Below are positions 10,702 to 23,675 of a DNA stretch of 64,000 bases, in pieces. The stretch comes from Tetradesmus obliquus (lineage: Eukaryota; Chlorophyta; Chlorophyceae; Sphaeropleales; Scenedesmaceae), in contig CP126191.1 of the NCBI GenBank assembly GCA_030272155.1, positions 4,114,501-4,178,500 on the forward strand, in the 5' to 3' direction. A model generated the notes under the pieces. That model did not search any database. It was not told the DNA's origin and saw only the letters and a program-made list of their open reading frames with translations. The position numbers were made by a program, and so were the translations under genes. Within the stretch, counting starts at the first letter, position 1; every line of letters starts with the position of its first letter.

Positions 10702-13700
10702 CTAGGGCTTCAGCCCCATGCGCGCCTTGTCCAGCACATCATGCCGGATCTTTGGGTACTGCGGGTCAGCCTTGAGCACTGCCTGAGACACGCTGACTGC
10801 ATCCACCAGCCGCCCTGCCTTCATGTAGTTGAAGGCCAGCTTGTAGCCCACTGCCTGGTCGGACTGCGTGGACAGCTTCCAGGCGTGCTCGTAGTGGCTT
10901 GCTGCATCCTTGTAGGCCTGATCCCGCTCAGCGATAGACCCCAGCAGCTCCCAGGCGCGGCTGCAGGACTTGTTGTACTTGAGGCAGCGGCTGCACAACT
11001 CCTGCATGCGCATCAAGTTGATTGAACAGGTCACACCAGCCGGACATATCATGTTTTCCCCCTAGAAACAAACTTGCAGCAAAAACGCATGCAGGTTGAC
11101 GTGCATGGAGAGTCTGATGTCACAAAGTTGAGGGCGCCGGTTCTGCCGCATCCCCGCTGCGTCCCGGCCAGGCAGGCAAGGTCTGCACCAACTGCAGCCC
11201 ACCTGTGCCAGGTCGAACTTGCCGCCTGCGATGTGTATGTCAGCCAGGGCCAGCCACGCGCGCTCAAACTCGTCAGCCTCATCCGGCTTGTAAGGAAGCT
11301 TAGATACGCGCTGCGCGCAGCAACAGCAGCAGCAGCAGCAGCACACACAGATGCACACAGGTGAGCAGCAGCCGAATGCACGAGCGGCAACATGCAAGCT
11401 CACGTTCTGTGCACCCGCGGCTGCGCAAAATCAGCCGTCAAACCTTCAGTGCCCCATCTGCGCTGCCCCAGCACTGGCGCAGCATCGCCGGTGTGCATCA
11501 GCATACCTTGAGCTGGTTGCGCGCTTTGGCTGTCTGCTTGAGCAGCAGGAAGCCGTGCGCCAGGCCCAGCAGCACGGGCACGTTGCTGGGGTCTGCGTTG
11601 GCCATGTCCAGCAGCTGGCCCACGGCAGCCTCCACGTCAGGCCGCGCCTTGCTGGCCATGAGCGTGTACGCAGACAGCACCTGGACGCAGGCAGCCAGGG
11701 TGCAGCACGGTGCGGCACGGTGCAGCATGGTGATGGGCTATCAGATGGTGAACGTGCTGCAAGACATGTAGCCAGATGTCAGTGGGGCATGTGGTGCATG
11801 CTGCGGCTGAAGTCTCTCCTTGAGGGCAAACTCCTTGGCCGGCCTCTCCGTGGCAGTCGAGCTGGCTGGAGGGTGGTGCAAATGGTGTAATGCAAGAATG
11901 CACACCAAGCACCCGTTTGGTATTCTGGCAGCTTGCTTGATGCATTACCAGCAGCACCGCAAGCCCACCTTGTATTTGTTGCTCTGCATGTCTGCCGGCC
12001 GCAGCTGCTGCAGCAGCGTGCCAGCCGCCCGTATGGCCTCCTGCGTATCTGCGTCAACAGCAGCAGCAGAGCCGGGCTGCGAGCCGTCTGCCTCGCCACC
12101 CTCTGAGGCCCAGCTGATGTGGTTCTCAGGGTTGAGGTAGATCTCAGCCATGGCCAGCAGCGCCTGGCTGGACCACTTGGCGTCCCGCCGCGCTGCGTTG
12201 AAGTGCTTGAGCGCGTCACGGGGGTTGTTCAGGTACCTGGCAGCAGCGGCAGAGGTGCAGCAACACCAGTGGTGCGCCAGCCGCCGCGGCTGCAACTAGT
12301 GGGCTTTCACCGGCTGTACTGGACTTGTAACTGATGCAGTGACACGTCCATGTAGCAGGACAGTCCACAGCGCTGAGCACAGGCAGTTGCGGCAGCTAGC
12401 AGCTGACGACAGCCATGCTCACCACTGCAACAGGCCCTTGCAGTACTGCAGGCCCGCATCAGCGTTTGCTTTGCTGTTGCCTGCAGCGGCTGCAGGGGCC
12501 GGAGACGCAGCTGAAAGAGTCGTAGGTGTAGCCAGCATGCTGCTGAGTGGAGCCCCGCCCGCTGCTGCAGCAGGAGCTGGCTGCCCGCCTGCAGCTGCCT
12601 CTGCCGCTGCAATGAACTTGGCTCCATCTTCAAGCTTGCCTGCTCGCCGCAGCAGCCCCAGCAGCTGCACCAGGGCTGTGTAGTGGCAGGGCTTGCGATC
12701 CAGCAGCTGCTGGAAGTAAAAGACTGCCGACTCATGGTTGTCCTGTTGGGTCAGGCAAATGCAGCACGGGAAGTTTTAGACGGGGGGAGGGCACAGCAGC
12801 AGATGATCAAGAGCGTGGCAGGTTGGAAGCCACAGCAGCAACAAGGTCTCACGCTGCGTGGGGAAAGGCATGCAGAGACTGCGCAGTTGTAGCTCTTGTT
12901 CCAGACCCACCTGGTGTGCCATCAGCTCTGCCAGCATGATGGCTGCATCTTCATTGTCAGGCTGGTCCTCAAGCAGTGCAGTGGCATGGGTCTGGCATGC
13001 CTCGATCTGCAGGGCAGCGCACCAGCAACGTGTCTCTGTTAGAACAGTGAGGCAGTGGCCCACTTGCCGGGCAAGCTGCCTGCAGAGTTTGAGCTGCTTT
13101 TCAATAACAAGGCGGTCTTTGCTGCTCCTGTTGATCTATTGGTCCGTGTGAAACACTACAAGCTAGGCTGGACACTGCGGGTTGAACCCGCCGGCACCGC
13201 TAGCAGGAGGGTTGCTTCCACTACGTTTCAACGGCCCTGCTGTGCAAACCCCGCCACACAAAATGGTCACCTGTCCATTTGCTAGTGCAAGACGCGCTAA
13301 AGCCAGGTGTGCAGCCCCATGCTTGTCCTGGTGTGTCAGGCAAGCCTTGTATGCCTCTTCAGCCTGCAGGCAAGCAGGGGGCATAGCCGTCAGAACCCAG
13401 GGCCACAGCCACAGGCCGGAGCATACTGCTAGAGCAACCCACGGTAAAAGGACCGTCAATCATGAAAAATGCAAAGCTGCGCACCTCCAAGCACTGTACT
13501 GGAGCATACAAGGTTACGACCCTGCACAAGCAAGTGTGCAGAGGCATTCAGCCCTGCTCACCTTGTCGAACTGCCGGTGTCTTCTGTGGTACTCTGCCAG
13601 GTCAAAGCAGATGCTGGCAGCCTTGGCCTTGGCTGACGTGAGGTTGCCCACAGCAGCTGCCATGCCCCCGCCCAGCCCAGTCAGCAAGTCGGCAACTCCC

Positions 13701-16700
13701 TGGCCTGCCCTGCCCTTGCCAGCGCTGCTGCCAGAGGTACCTGCTGCTGCGCTACCAGACTGCCGCAGCTGCTCTATCAGTGTGCGCTGCAGCTCCAGCG
13801 CCTGGCTCTGTGCAGCGGTGAAGCCCTCAGCACTGCCAGACTGCTGCTGCAGCTTGGCTAGCAGGAGCCACCTGCAGCAGTGCAGTGAGTTGACACGGGT
13901 AGTCAGCATGTGCATTCCTGCCAGGTGGACCAACACGCTGAGCAGTCAACTGCTGCTCCAAGCTGCCAAACAGACAAGCAAGCTGCATGTTCACCGTGCA
14001 AGCACAAAATCATGTGCATGCGCACCGATTGCATGTGACACTACTGGTGGGTGGCACCCAAACGTGTGTAGATTGTGACTGCCACAGTGCACTGCCGCTG
14101 GCTGCTACCTGAATTTGTGCACTTACGTGTCTACATCCAGGGCCAGCGTCTCCAGGCTGCCTGCGCCGCCTGCCTTGTGCTCTGCCAGGCACTTGTCCAG
14201 CAGTGCTGTGGCTTGCCGGGTCTGGCCCAGCCGCAGCAGCAGCCGAGCCAGGCCATGCTGCAGCACTACCTTGTTGGGGTCATTGCGAATCGCCCTGCAA
14301 TGCCGCAACCAAGGCAGCTCTGTGTTGCGATTGACGCAAGCTGAAATTGGCAACTGGGTTGCAAGGTCAGCATGCCGCAGATGTTGCATACAGCACGCCA
14401 CGCATGGGGTGTACACGCATAGCGCAGCTGCTAGCTGCGCTGCAGTCATCTGCAGTGACTGGAGGCCATCCCACCTGTTGTAGTAGTCAATGGCCCTGTT
14501 GTAGTTATGTGCGGCGATGAGCGCCTGTGCAGCCGCCAGTGCCACGTCAGCGTCCTTTGGCCGCAGCGCCAGCGCAGACTGGTACAGGCGGCAGGATAAA
14601 TGCACGGCAGGGCAGCGTAGGTCAGCACAAAACAGTGGAGCCTGCAAGCATGCTTGCCTGATGCGGCTTCGATCAAGCATGGAATGCACGTGTCCCATCA
14701 CACCACCCAACACAGGATAAAAAGCTGTGCCTATTCACCCTGCATCAGCGCCAAGGCAGATCACAATGAACCGCCCTGGCCAGCGGCGCACCTCGTATGC
14801 ACGTGCTGCCTTGTCAGGCTCTTGGATGGCCAGGAACGCCTCAGCTAGCAGGCAGTAGGAGTCGTAGTCCGGGGTCTTTTCCTGCAGGCAGGACACAGGG
14901 GACAGCACAGCATCTACAACTTTCCAAACATACATTAATTCAAGGCAGATAGCTTGCACAACACAGCTGGGCATGTGGCCGGCATGTCACAGCTTTCAGT
15001 AATCCATTCTGGCTGGCAGCGTACAACAGCAGTACTCACCACTAGATCTAGATAGCACTCCACGTAGGCGGCCCTGTCCTGACGGTGCTTCAGGTAGATC
15101 TCAGCCATGGCCACTCGCGCACGCGTGTAGTGCATGCTCGACTCTGGCACACGCCGCAGCCGCTGCAGCGCGCCCGCAACATCACCGCTCGCGATCGCTG
15201 CCTCGCAGTCCGCCACCATCACCCGCACCTCCTCGCGCGTCCCTGTGAACTCCCGCACTGCATCTGCCAGGTACTGCAGGGACAGCAGGGAGGCACAGGC
15301 GCCACACATGTTTACAGGTCGGTGTACAAACAACAAAGCCACACAGTGCTGCAGCTTCATTGTGCCTCTACAGGATGCATGATAGTTCAGCAGCGGGACA
15401 GCGCAGTTAAAAATCATGGCAATGCGTGGCAAACTCAGCACAATCAACATGTGGCAAACCAGCGCTGCTACTGCGGACACAGCTGGCATTGCACCTTCTT
15501 TGCCTCAGGCGTCTCCTGGCCCTTGTTGAGCTTGCCAATGATCTCCACCAGCAGCAGGTAGATGCTGGCGCGCTCATGCACGCTGGGCAGACAGCCGCGC
15601 TTGGCCAGCCACGCAGCCTGCTCTGGTGTGGCAGCAGTGCGTAAACCCGGCAGTGCCATGGCTGCCTCCAGCACCTGAAACACAGCACAATGCAGGCAGG
15701 CAGGGCGTTGCTGTCCGCAGCTTGCCATAGAATCAAGGGCAGATTCCGGTAAAGGCGAGGCTCACAAACCATACACACCAGTAGGCACTTGCTCTGCTGC
15801 ACCTCAAAGCTATCGGCATGCAGGGCCTTCAAGGAGAATCTACAACACGGCATCAGTGCAGAGATCAAACTGTTGGCAGTGCTGCACAGCAGTAGCCGCA
15901 GCAGCGCACCTTCTTGGCGTCTTCCAGCCGCTCATTTGCAACCAGCACCTGTGCATGGGTGACATGGTACAGCGGAGCTTCGCGAATGCTGAAGTTGGCG
16001 CTGACGGCTGCCTCCAGCGCTGCCATGGCCTCAGCAGGCCGGCCCTGCCGCACATGCACACCAACAAGCAGCAGCACCGCCTGGATGTTGTCTCCATTGC
16101 AGCGCAGGATGTCTGCTGCCTTGCGCGAGGCGGCGTCCAGGGCACCGTTGAGGAACAGCGCCCGCGCCCCCAGCAGCTGCGCCTCTGGGTGCGAGTGTGT
16201 AAAGCGGGCGAGCATCTCCAGCACCCTGTGCAAGCGCAGCAACAGCAAAAGCCAGCAGAAAGGCGTAAATCCCACATTGGTGCAGGCAAAAACGTAACAC
16301 TGGATCAAGCGTTCGTCAGTGGCATGCCTGAGCTCTCTCCAGCACTGTTTTCGCACAAGCATGCCGGACAGCGATTCAGCTGACTGTATATGAAGCAGCG
16401 TGTTCAGCAAGGGCTTTGAGTTGGTGGTTGGCAGCATGATGCTCAGGTGACATTTCAGCGCTGCACCTCACGCACCTGATGCAATTTGCCAGCAGCGGGG
16501 AGGGAGGATCCGAGGGCTGCCGCGGGTCGCCCCCCACACTACCCAGCAGCAGCCTCACCAACCCCAGCACCCGCCCAGCATGCAGTGCCTCAAACATGGC
16601 AAGGCCGTACGGCAAGTCCTCCACCACTGTCAGCTGCAGGTCCAAGTACTGCTGCAGCTGCTGCAGCCCCTCCTGCTGCTTGCCCTGCTTCCAACCAAGC

Positions 16701-19306
16701 AGTCCCCGTAAGTACAGCAGCAAAGGCTCTGACACCGCCTCGCTGCGCCCACCCGCCACCAGCTGCATGCCTGCGCTGTCCGTGCTAACCCTGGAGGCCC
16801 GCCGCGGCACGGCATCCTGCCCGCTGCCTGCCAACCCCAGCTTCTGCGCTGACTCTGCAAACCCAAACACCTGACGCCCGCTGCTGTTTGCCATGGCGTC
16901 TGCACCCAGGCCACCTGCTGCTTTGCTAGCTGCCAACAGCTCTGGCAGGAACTGCAGCTGCTGCTCTGCTTCCTCCAGCTGGCCTGCTGCCAGGTGTGCC
17001 TCAGCCATCCCCAATGCTGCCCGCATGTTCAGCTCATCCAGCTTCAGCGCTGCCTCAAAGCCCTCCACTGCTGCTGCAGGCTGGTCCAGCATCAGCTGCT
17101 GCATGGCAACCTCAACAATCTGCATGCAAGTCCAAGCACAAGTCCACAATTGTAGCCACATGTGAGCAAGGCCCGTGTATGTACAGCACAGTCACAGCTG
17201 CTGTTGTTCTGCCGTCCCATTGTCAGAGTCCACAACTAGTAGCTTTTTGGGTCTCAGTACATCATTGAGCAGTAACTCTGCTGCAGTAAAGCTGGCCAGG
17301 GCCCGCAGCAGCATGCACGCACCATGTTGACGTTGTCTGGCTGCAGCTTCAGTGCCTTCTCTGCTAGGCTGAGCGTGATGCCCAGCAGGGCAGCATCACT
17401 GCCGGCAAGCCTGGAGAAGGGCGCAGCCTGGTACAGCACCACACAGCACCAGCAAAAGCCAGAAGGTGAGTGTATTTTGGCATCATTCAGGCATGCTCCA
17501 TCGCCGCAGTTCGAAACATGTGGGCGCTATGCATCTGGCAGGATCAGCATTGCGCAGCAATGCTTGCGTGCAAGCTGTTGATTAACTAGCTGCATGGCCG
17601 TTGGCTCTACAGAAACATCACGCGGGCCCTCACCAGCTGCAGCATGAGTCCAGCGTTCTGTGGCTCCTGCTGCTGCACCTCCGTCGTCAAGTCTGCCAGC
17701 TGCTGGGTGGTTGCCTTGCTGTTGCCATTGAGCAGCAGCGTGCTGAGGGCTGCAATCATGTGTTTGTAGCAGCAACACCCCTTTTTAGTTTCGGAACGTA
17801 CATGTGAAGCAGCTGCAACAGTGCACAGTCACGTCGCTGCAAGAATTACCCTGTCCTGCAAGGCAAGCGCACACTGTGCATGTCATGCTGTTGCTGCTGT
17901 CTGTTGCTGCACACACCTGTGTAAGCCAGGCCCATGACGTTGCCGCCATCTGCCTGCTGCAGCCTGCCCACCACGTCAGCCAGCCCCTCCCAGTCCTGCT
18001 GTGCCAGCGTGAGGCGCGCCAGCTCCACCAGCAGCGGCACTGCCCAGGGCAGCTGCAGCGAGGCCTCTGACAGCAGCTCCCATGCAGCACGCGCCTCACC
18101 GCTGGCTTCCAAGGCACGGGCTTTGCCCAGCAGCGCCTGCAGGAAAAACAATCACAATGTGGTGGCTGACAGACCACAGCATGCGCCTGCACTGACGCAG
18201 TGCGTTCCTGCAAGCAGTTACTGCATGCGCTCTGCTCCCAGGAGAGGCATGTACGAGTGCTGGTTGCCTGCTTGCAACTTGTGGCAGCGCACATGCCTGC
18301 ACCTGCTGTGGCTGGCATATGCTGCAACCCTGCTGCTGGTGGGCTGCTGTCTGCAGCCGCACCTCGAGGTCTCCATGGTCCTGCTGTAGCACGCCATCAA
18401 ACAGCTGCAGCGCCATCTGCAGCTCACGCGCATCCTGCAGCTCCGCCACCTCATGTGCATGCTGCTCCAGCAGCACAAACCCCAGCAGCGTCTGCAGCCT
18501 GGCAGATACACTGCTGTCGTTGCGCTGCCCCGGCTGCAAGCAGCGCTCCAGTATGCTGCGGGCACGCTCGAAGCTGTGCGTATAAAACAGGTATGCTGCG
18601 AGCAGCAGGCCTGGCTGGCCACTTACACTGCCCTCTGCAGCCTGATCCAGCGGAAGACATTACAGTTGCTTCATGTTAGCGGCCCGGATGATTGCACAAA
18701 TGGATTGCTGCGTGACGAAGGATCCCTGCTGTGGTCGTGCTACCTTCAGCAGCAGCGCATCGGCTGCATGTGTGTGCAACCTGCTACCCCAGCGTTCTTG
18801 GGAACTGCAGGACACACTGCTTCTGATGCATGTGAAATCTAGTCCTGCATGCTTCTGTAAAACCTTGCCGCAGGCCCTGCTTTGCCCTGCTGTTGAGCTC
18901 CTCACCTCCAGCTGCATAGAGAGCTTTGCAACTGCATCATGGTCCACCACCTTGGCTGCCTGGTGCGCTGTCAGTAGGGCAGCTGTTGCGGCTAGCTCCA
19001 CGTCTTGATGGGATTGCACAGCATACAACTCTCGCATCGCCTGCATCAAAGCATAGTTAGGTAAGTCCAGCAGGCTTCAGTGCACTTCTTCTACCACATG
19101 TACGCGTAACACTGCTCATGCCTCTACGGCAATGATGGCAACCTCACCCCTGCTGTTGCGCCTGAAGCAAGCAGCCCATATGCGCGCCAGAACTGCAACA
19201 CGACGCTTGGTGCCTGCTTGATGACCTCGTTACAGACGGTCTGTACATGGTGCACTAAGCCTTCACGGGCGTAGTAGTGCACGAAGGCTGCAACTCGAGA
19301 GTCCAT
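10702..19306 (-). CDS. IFT139: Intraflagellar transport protein 139 (TTC21B / IFT-A subunit)
   Basis: A TPR-repeat subunit of the IFT-A complex, which drives retrograde transport in cilia. Exons from the 5' end: 19148-19306, 18906-19040, 18363-18641, 17917-18136, 17634-17749, 17323-17427, 16476-17119, 15910-16225, 15495-15674, 15040-15273, 14792-14881, 14475-14578, 14127-14294, 13562-13871, 13271-13363, 12911-13006, 12423-12742, 11969-12236, 11507-11680, 11203-11310, 10702-11001. All phases close, giving 1472 residues (animal TTC21B is about 1,320). Family blocks are recognisable from end to end: HYYAREG and HHVQTVCNE at the N-terminus, FTGTREEVRVMVADCEAA and AEIYLKHRQDRAAY mid-protein, LLLKQTAKARNQLK, and the C-terminal AVGYKLAFNYMKAGR with PKIRHDVLDKARMGLKP. 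TPR pairs such as RPKDADVALAAAQALIAAHN are visible throughout. Extra length comes from Ala/Gly/Ser-rich insertions in exons 7, 14 and 17. The start ATG at 19306 matches the family N-terminus; an in-frame codon 12 triplets upstream is less likely. Confidence 0.96.
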
Positions 19307-20635
19307 GTTCTTGCTGCTGCTGCAGGCTGCTTCTCTGCACAAAGGCGCAGGCTTATCTAGGAACCAACCCTGGATAACATCAGACTAAGTGAAAGCTGCT
19401 CTTTACAAGCAAGACAATACAGTGCAACGGGTTTGCATCTGCGATCGTCGTCAGTCAAGCGGGAGCCATCGCATGATGGCTCGTTTTGACCATGTCTTTG
19501 CCCAGACAGATGTTGATGTTTTAGTGAGGGAACAAGCGTTTTTCCTCTAGCCACGCGTATCATGTAAGGAATTGGCTCTTGCATTGTCATCCCAGATACA
19601 TGGCCCACATCTGTTCACAAGAGGGTATTTTGATCACGACTGAAAGGGGTTGGCCCCTCATTTATTTCATTCATTTTATCAAAGCATTGTGTTAACACTG
19701 CCTGGCACAGGATACAGGAGTGAATAAGCACGGGGTTCAGGCTGAACTGCACCTGTGAATCAGCTGCTGCAGCGGGCTATCAACTGGCATGTACTCTGAA
19801 CCTGGTGTGTCAAAACGACTGCAACAAATGGCAACTTGACTAGAAGTATCCAGGCCTGGGAGACCTAGGCTAAGTCTGCTGACATGTCGTGTGCACACTG
19901 TGTACACAGTGCCACTGTGCACGGTGCATTTTTGTGCAGCACAGCCACGTGGGCGCCAAGACCCCCAGCAATCAGCAGTTATACAAAAAAAATTCTGGTG
20001 TCAAACGCATATGGAACCAGGGGAACTTGCAAAACACTGCATGCAGCGGATGCCAGCTGCAGTAGGTGCGGTGTCCTGACACTACATGCGCCTGGTGCAG
20101 TATGGCCTTTATTGAGACGTAGAGCGCCATGAACGACGTTATCAACAGCTTTGCAAGTTCAGCATAAGCAGTCAGAGCTCGAAATCAAGAAAGTGAAACC
20201 AAATCTTGTGTGTTATGGTCTGGTCGAACGAGGGTTTGCGCCCACCTCTAAGCAAGGACGAGATGGAGATGATCATTCATCCCGGTCTGGATCACAATTG
20301 TTTTTTCTGCGTTACCAACGCAGAGCACGCCTGCATCTTCAGGCTCGACTCAATCCGCTCTTGCTAGTTCTGCGCGATTGCTGGTGCGCCTGCATAAAGT
20401 GAGTGCATTTAACGCCTTTAGTACATTTTCAAGGGCTTGGGTGGGCCACATGCCTAGCATGCTGTAGTTGGGGGAGTTGCACGATGCAGCCGGCGTTGAG
20501 ACCCTCACAGGTCTGCCTGTGCAGCGCATGGCCAAGCGCTGATCGTGGGTTGGTTTACCTACCGTCTTGCAGGTGTTCGAGCCACGCAGCGTGTTGTTTG
20601 GACGCTCGTTCATAACAGCTTTTGCTCTGGGGCAA
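19307..20635. promoter_or_regulatory. Divergent intergenic region between IFT139 and the LRR gene
   Basis: About 1.3 kb between two genes transcribed away from each other, so it should hold both promoters and 5' UTRs. An acceptor-like CTTGCAG sits near 20566-20572, upstream of the LRR start, and could mark a 5' UTR intron. I see no clear TATA box or conserved ciliary promoter element. Confidence 0.5.
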
Positions 20636-21171
20636 ATGGCTGTTGACCAGGCCAAGTGCAGCAAGTGCGACTGGTCCACCTCATGCAGCGAATGTTGCAG
20701 CCCATGTGTGGCACTTGATAGCTTGCCTGACAGTCTGGTGCAGCAGCACCTCCTGCCACGACTGTCCAGCGGTGACAAGAAGGTGTTCAGGTGCGCGGAT
20801 GGCAGCAGTGCCAGCAGTAAACACCTGTGCTGCAGTACAGGCACCGCATGTGTTGCAGTAAGGCGTGCATGTTAACCAGCAATGACAATCAACATTTGCC
20901 TACGGCTGCACAAGCCTCGCCCACACGGCGCACACCCCTAGGCGACTCTGCAGAGAGCAGCACCCCTGTACAGGCAGATGCCATGGCGATGCCTCATGCA
21001 ATGACCGTGCAATTCACATTCTTGCAGGATGACCAACCCCCGCCAGCGCCAGCTGGTCAACCAGTCCGTCAGGACCGTGCTGGTGCCCGCTAGCGCGCTC
21101 AACAGCTGCCCCGCTGGCACCACGTTGGGCGAGCCCTTCCCAGCAGCACACACGCTCAAGGTGGGCTGCAC

Positions 21172-21210
<39 letters not shown>

Positions 21211-23602
21211 CTGACAGCATGGTATATGCCAGCACGTTAACAAGGCGTTGGTACTCCGAGGCTCTGCAGCAGCACCGCTCTTTTTCTCGTATGCACAAAG
21301 CTTGTTGGTGCCCGCTTCTTCTCAGCTCATCACAAACGCTGCCTTGAAACATTCGCACCCTGCCTTCCACCTTACCCCTTATGCATATTGCCTCACAACC
21401 TGCGCCTCAATACAGGCCTACGACTGGGAGGATGCCTCCATCACCGACGATGCCCTCATCAAGTTCCTGGCAGGCAGCGAGCAGTGGCTGGGCAGCCTGG
21501 GCGAGGTCAACATCAAAAAGTGCCACCATGTGACGCGCAAGCTGCTGGCATTCCTGCGCAGCGCGTGCCCCAAGCTGCGCAAGCTGGCGCCCTCCCGCTG
21601 GGCCGACCACTCCGCGCTGCGCGACATCGCGGCCTTCCCCTGCCTAGAGGTGAGCCCGGGGCCGTGCTTGAGGTGGCACAGGAATGTGGCTGCCATGTGG
21701 TCACACATGCAGCTTTGCATGCTACGCTGCTGCGCTTCGTGATTTACACTGGAGGTTGGGCGCAAGTGTAGCAAGGTGAGCTTAGCAGAGTGAGGTCGCT
21801 ACATCAGCACCACTGTGCCCTGCTGTTGCAGGCTGGCCTACACAGTAGGTTCCGCGCTGCTTACACTCTTGCTTACACTGCTGCTGCTGCTGCTGTTGTT
21901 GCAGGAGCTGGACCTCGGAGACCCTGATGCTGACATCATTACCATCGATGACCTGGGCCTGACAGCGCTCACAGGCCTCAGCCACAGCCTGAGGCGCCTG
22001 GGGCTGTCGCGCTGCCGCTGGGTCAGCGACGCCGCATTCGCCACACTGGCGCAGCTGCACCAGCTGCAGGTGCTGGACTTGAGCCACACCGATGTGGGGC
22101 CCCGCGGGCTGGCAGCGCTGGCGGGCCTGCCCAACCTGCACACCATCAACCTGACCGGCTGCAGGTGCGCAGTGAGGCACGCACAATAGTGCAGGTGCAG
22201 CTGGTTGATCCCAAGGCAACAACGGCAACAGCACGGCTGTGAAGAGGCCATGTGTTTTACACCTGGCGAGCTAGCGTGTGCAGCAGTACACTTGCTGCAA
22301 AGACAGCTGGTCGTGTGCGTGTGTGCAGCCTGGAACTAGCGGTCTGCTGCGTGCTCAATCACTCCTGCCTGCTCATGTGCGAATGCTGACCCTTCAAGAT
22401 TTATCACCTGTGTTGCGCTGCTGCAGGAACGTGACTGACGAGGCGCTGGCTGAGCTGGCGCGCATCCCCAGCCTGGCACACATCACGCTCAAGGGCAGCC
22501 TGGCCACCAATGACGGCCTGCAGCTGCTGCGCGCGCTGCCGCGCCTCACACACCTGGACCTGGGCAGCCGCTGGGAGCTGGACGACACAGGTGCGGCGGC
22601 TGGGGCGGGGTCAGGCTCTTGAGGGTTAACTTTTGGTTGTGGTCGGTTGGAAACAAGCCGGGTGGTGTGTGTCAGGGAGTAGCATCACATGCAAACAGCT
22701 GCGTCCCGCCTGGCGCCCCTGAGGTTGTCTGTAGGCTCACTTGCTCACCAACTTGCTGCTGCCACGGCTGCTGGCTCCGCCGCAGGCCTTGCTGCCGTTG
22801 CCTCCTGCCCTGAGCTCAAGGTGCTTGCTGCCGGCAGCTTCAACCTGGTGCGCCCGGCCTGCAACCCCAAGGGCCTGGCTAAGCTGGAGCATCTATCATT
22901 TGGGGGAGGCTTCGCCAACAAGGGCCTGCACCTGCTGTTCCCGCTACTGAAGCTCAAGTCACTCTACGTGCAGGGCATCGACTCTGTCACGGACTGCGTG
23001 ATGAGGCACATCAGCTGCAGCCAGAAGCAGCTGCAGCACCTGTCACTGCGCAGGTGCGGACCGCGCGAATGTAGCGCATGCATCTGTGCCAGTTCAGTGC
23101 TGCTTGTAGCTGGAAGCATGCGACGTTGCCTGGATGAACATGCAGCAGGCAGCTTACAGGAGAATGCGCAGCAGTCGTGGCACTGTTTGGACTTCTTCTT
23201 CTTGCTGCCCTGCCCTGCGCACTGAAGTACTGCCTGGCCTGATGTCTACACATTGCTGACTCTTGCTGTCGCAGCCTCGAATTGAGCCCCTCTCCTGCCT
23301 CGTCAAGCTGACCACACTACTGCTGCTGCTGCTGCTGTTGATGCGCTTGCAGCGGCTACAGCCTCACCAAGGACGGCCTCACGCAGCTGGCCCCGCTGGC
23401 CAACCTGTCGGTGCTGTCTGTGGGGGCCTGCCCAGCCATCAGCAGGCCAGCGCTGGAGGCCTTCACTGCAGCGCACTCGCGCCTGGCCATGCTGCTGCAG
23501 GGCGCGTGCCCGCTGCTGTCTGACGAGGGCGAGGCGCTGTGCGCGCTGGCGCCAGAGCCGGCGCTGGCCTCGCTTTTTCTGCCCACCGTGCGCGTGAGCT
23601 GA
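20636..23602 (+). CDS. F-box-like leucine-rich-repeat protein (AMN1/FBXL type)
   Basis: Seven exons: 20636-20790, 21028-21160, 21416-21649, 21905-22164, 22427-22590, 22786-23053, 23353-23602. They join to 487 residues. The N-terminus has a small Cys-rich patch (CSKC, CSECC). Next comes an F-box-like segment, about residues 28-66, with SLPDSLVQQHLLPRLSSGDKK followed by RQRQLV. The rest is a run of cysteine-containing LRRs of the AMN1/FBXL class, for example LRRLGLSRCRWVSDAAFATL, LQVLDLSHTDVGPRGLAAL, LHTINLTGCRNVTDEALAEL and LKSLYVQGIDSVTDCVMRHI. Such proteins are often substrate receptors of SCF ubiquitin ligases; here that role is inferred and no substrate can be named. The ATG at 20636 is the first in-frame ATG after upstream splice-like sequence. 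Intron 2 contains a CAG microsatellite. The 3' end carries a local duplication that includes the stop codon. Confidence 0.88.
21173..21210. repeat. CAG microsatellite in LRR-gene intron 2
   Basis: About 12-13 uninterrupted CAG units within the intron between exons 2 and 3 of the LRR gene, starting 13 nt after the donor site. Confidence 0.93.
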
Positions 23603-23675
23603 GCAGCGCGGGTGTGCTGCACTGCCTAGCTGGCAGTAGCCCTTCCTGCCGACCGTGCGCGTGAGCTGAGCAGCG
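23579..23675 (+). repeat. 30-bp direct duplication spanning the LRR-gene stop codon
   Basis: A 30-nt segment coding the last codons, the TGA and its flank (23579-23608) recurs at 23646-23675 with one mismatch. The period is 67 nt. The second copy lies in the 3' UTR. Confidence 0.92.

Noticed and set aside
11810..11880. Extra IFT139 exon coding STATERPAKEFALKER
   Set aside because: Exons 11969-12236 and 11507-11680 join in phase 0 and match the family without it. It may be a minor alternative exon but is not needed.
15785..15838. Extra IFT139 exon coding FSLKALHADSFEVQQSK
   Set aside because: The frame does not fit the phases of the neighbouring exons, and exon 15910-16225 joins directly to 15495-15674 in agreement with the family alignment.
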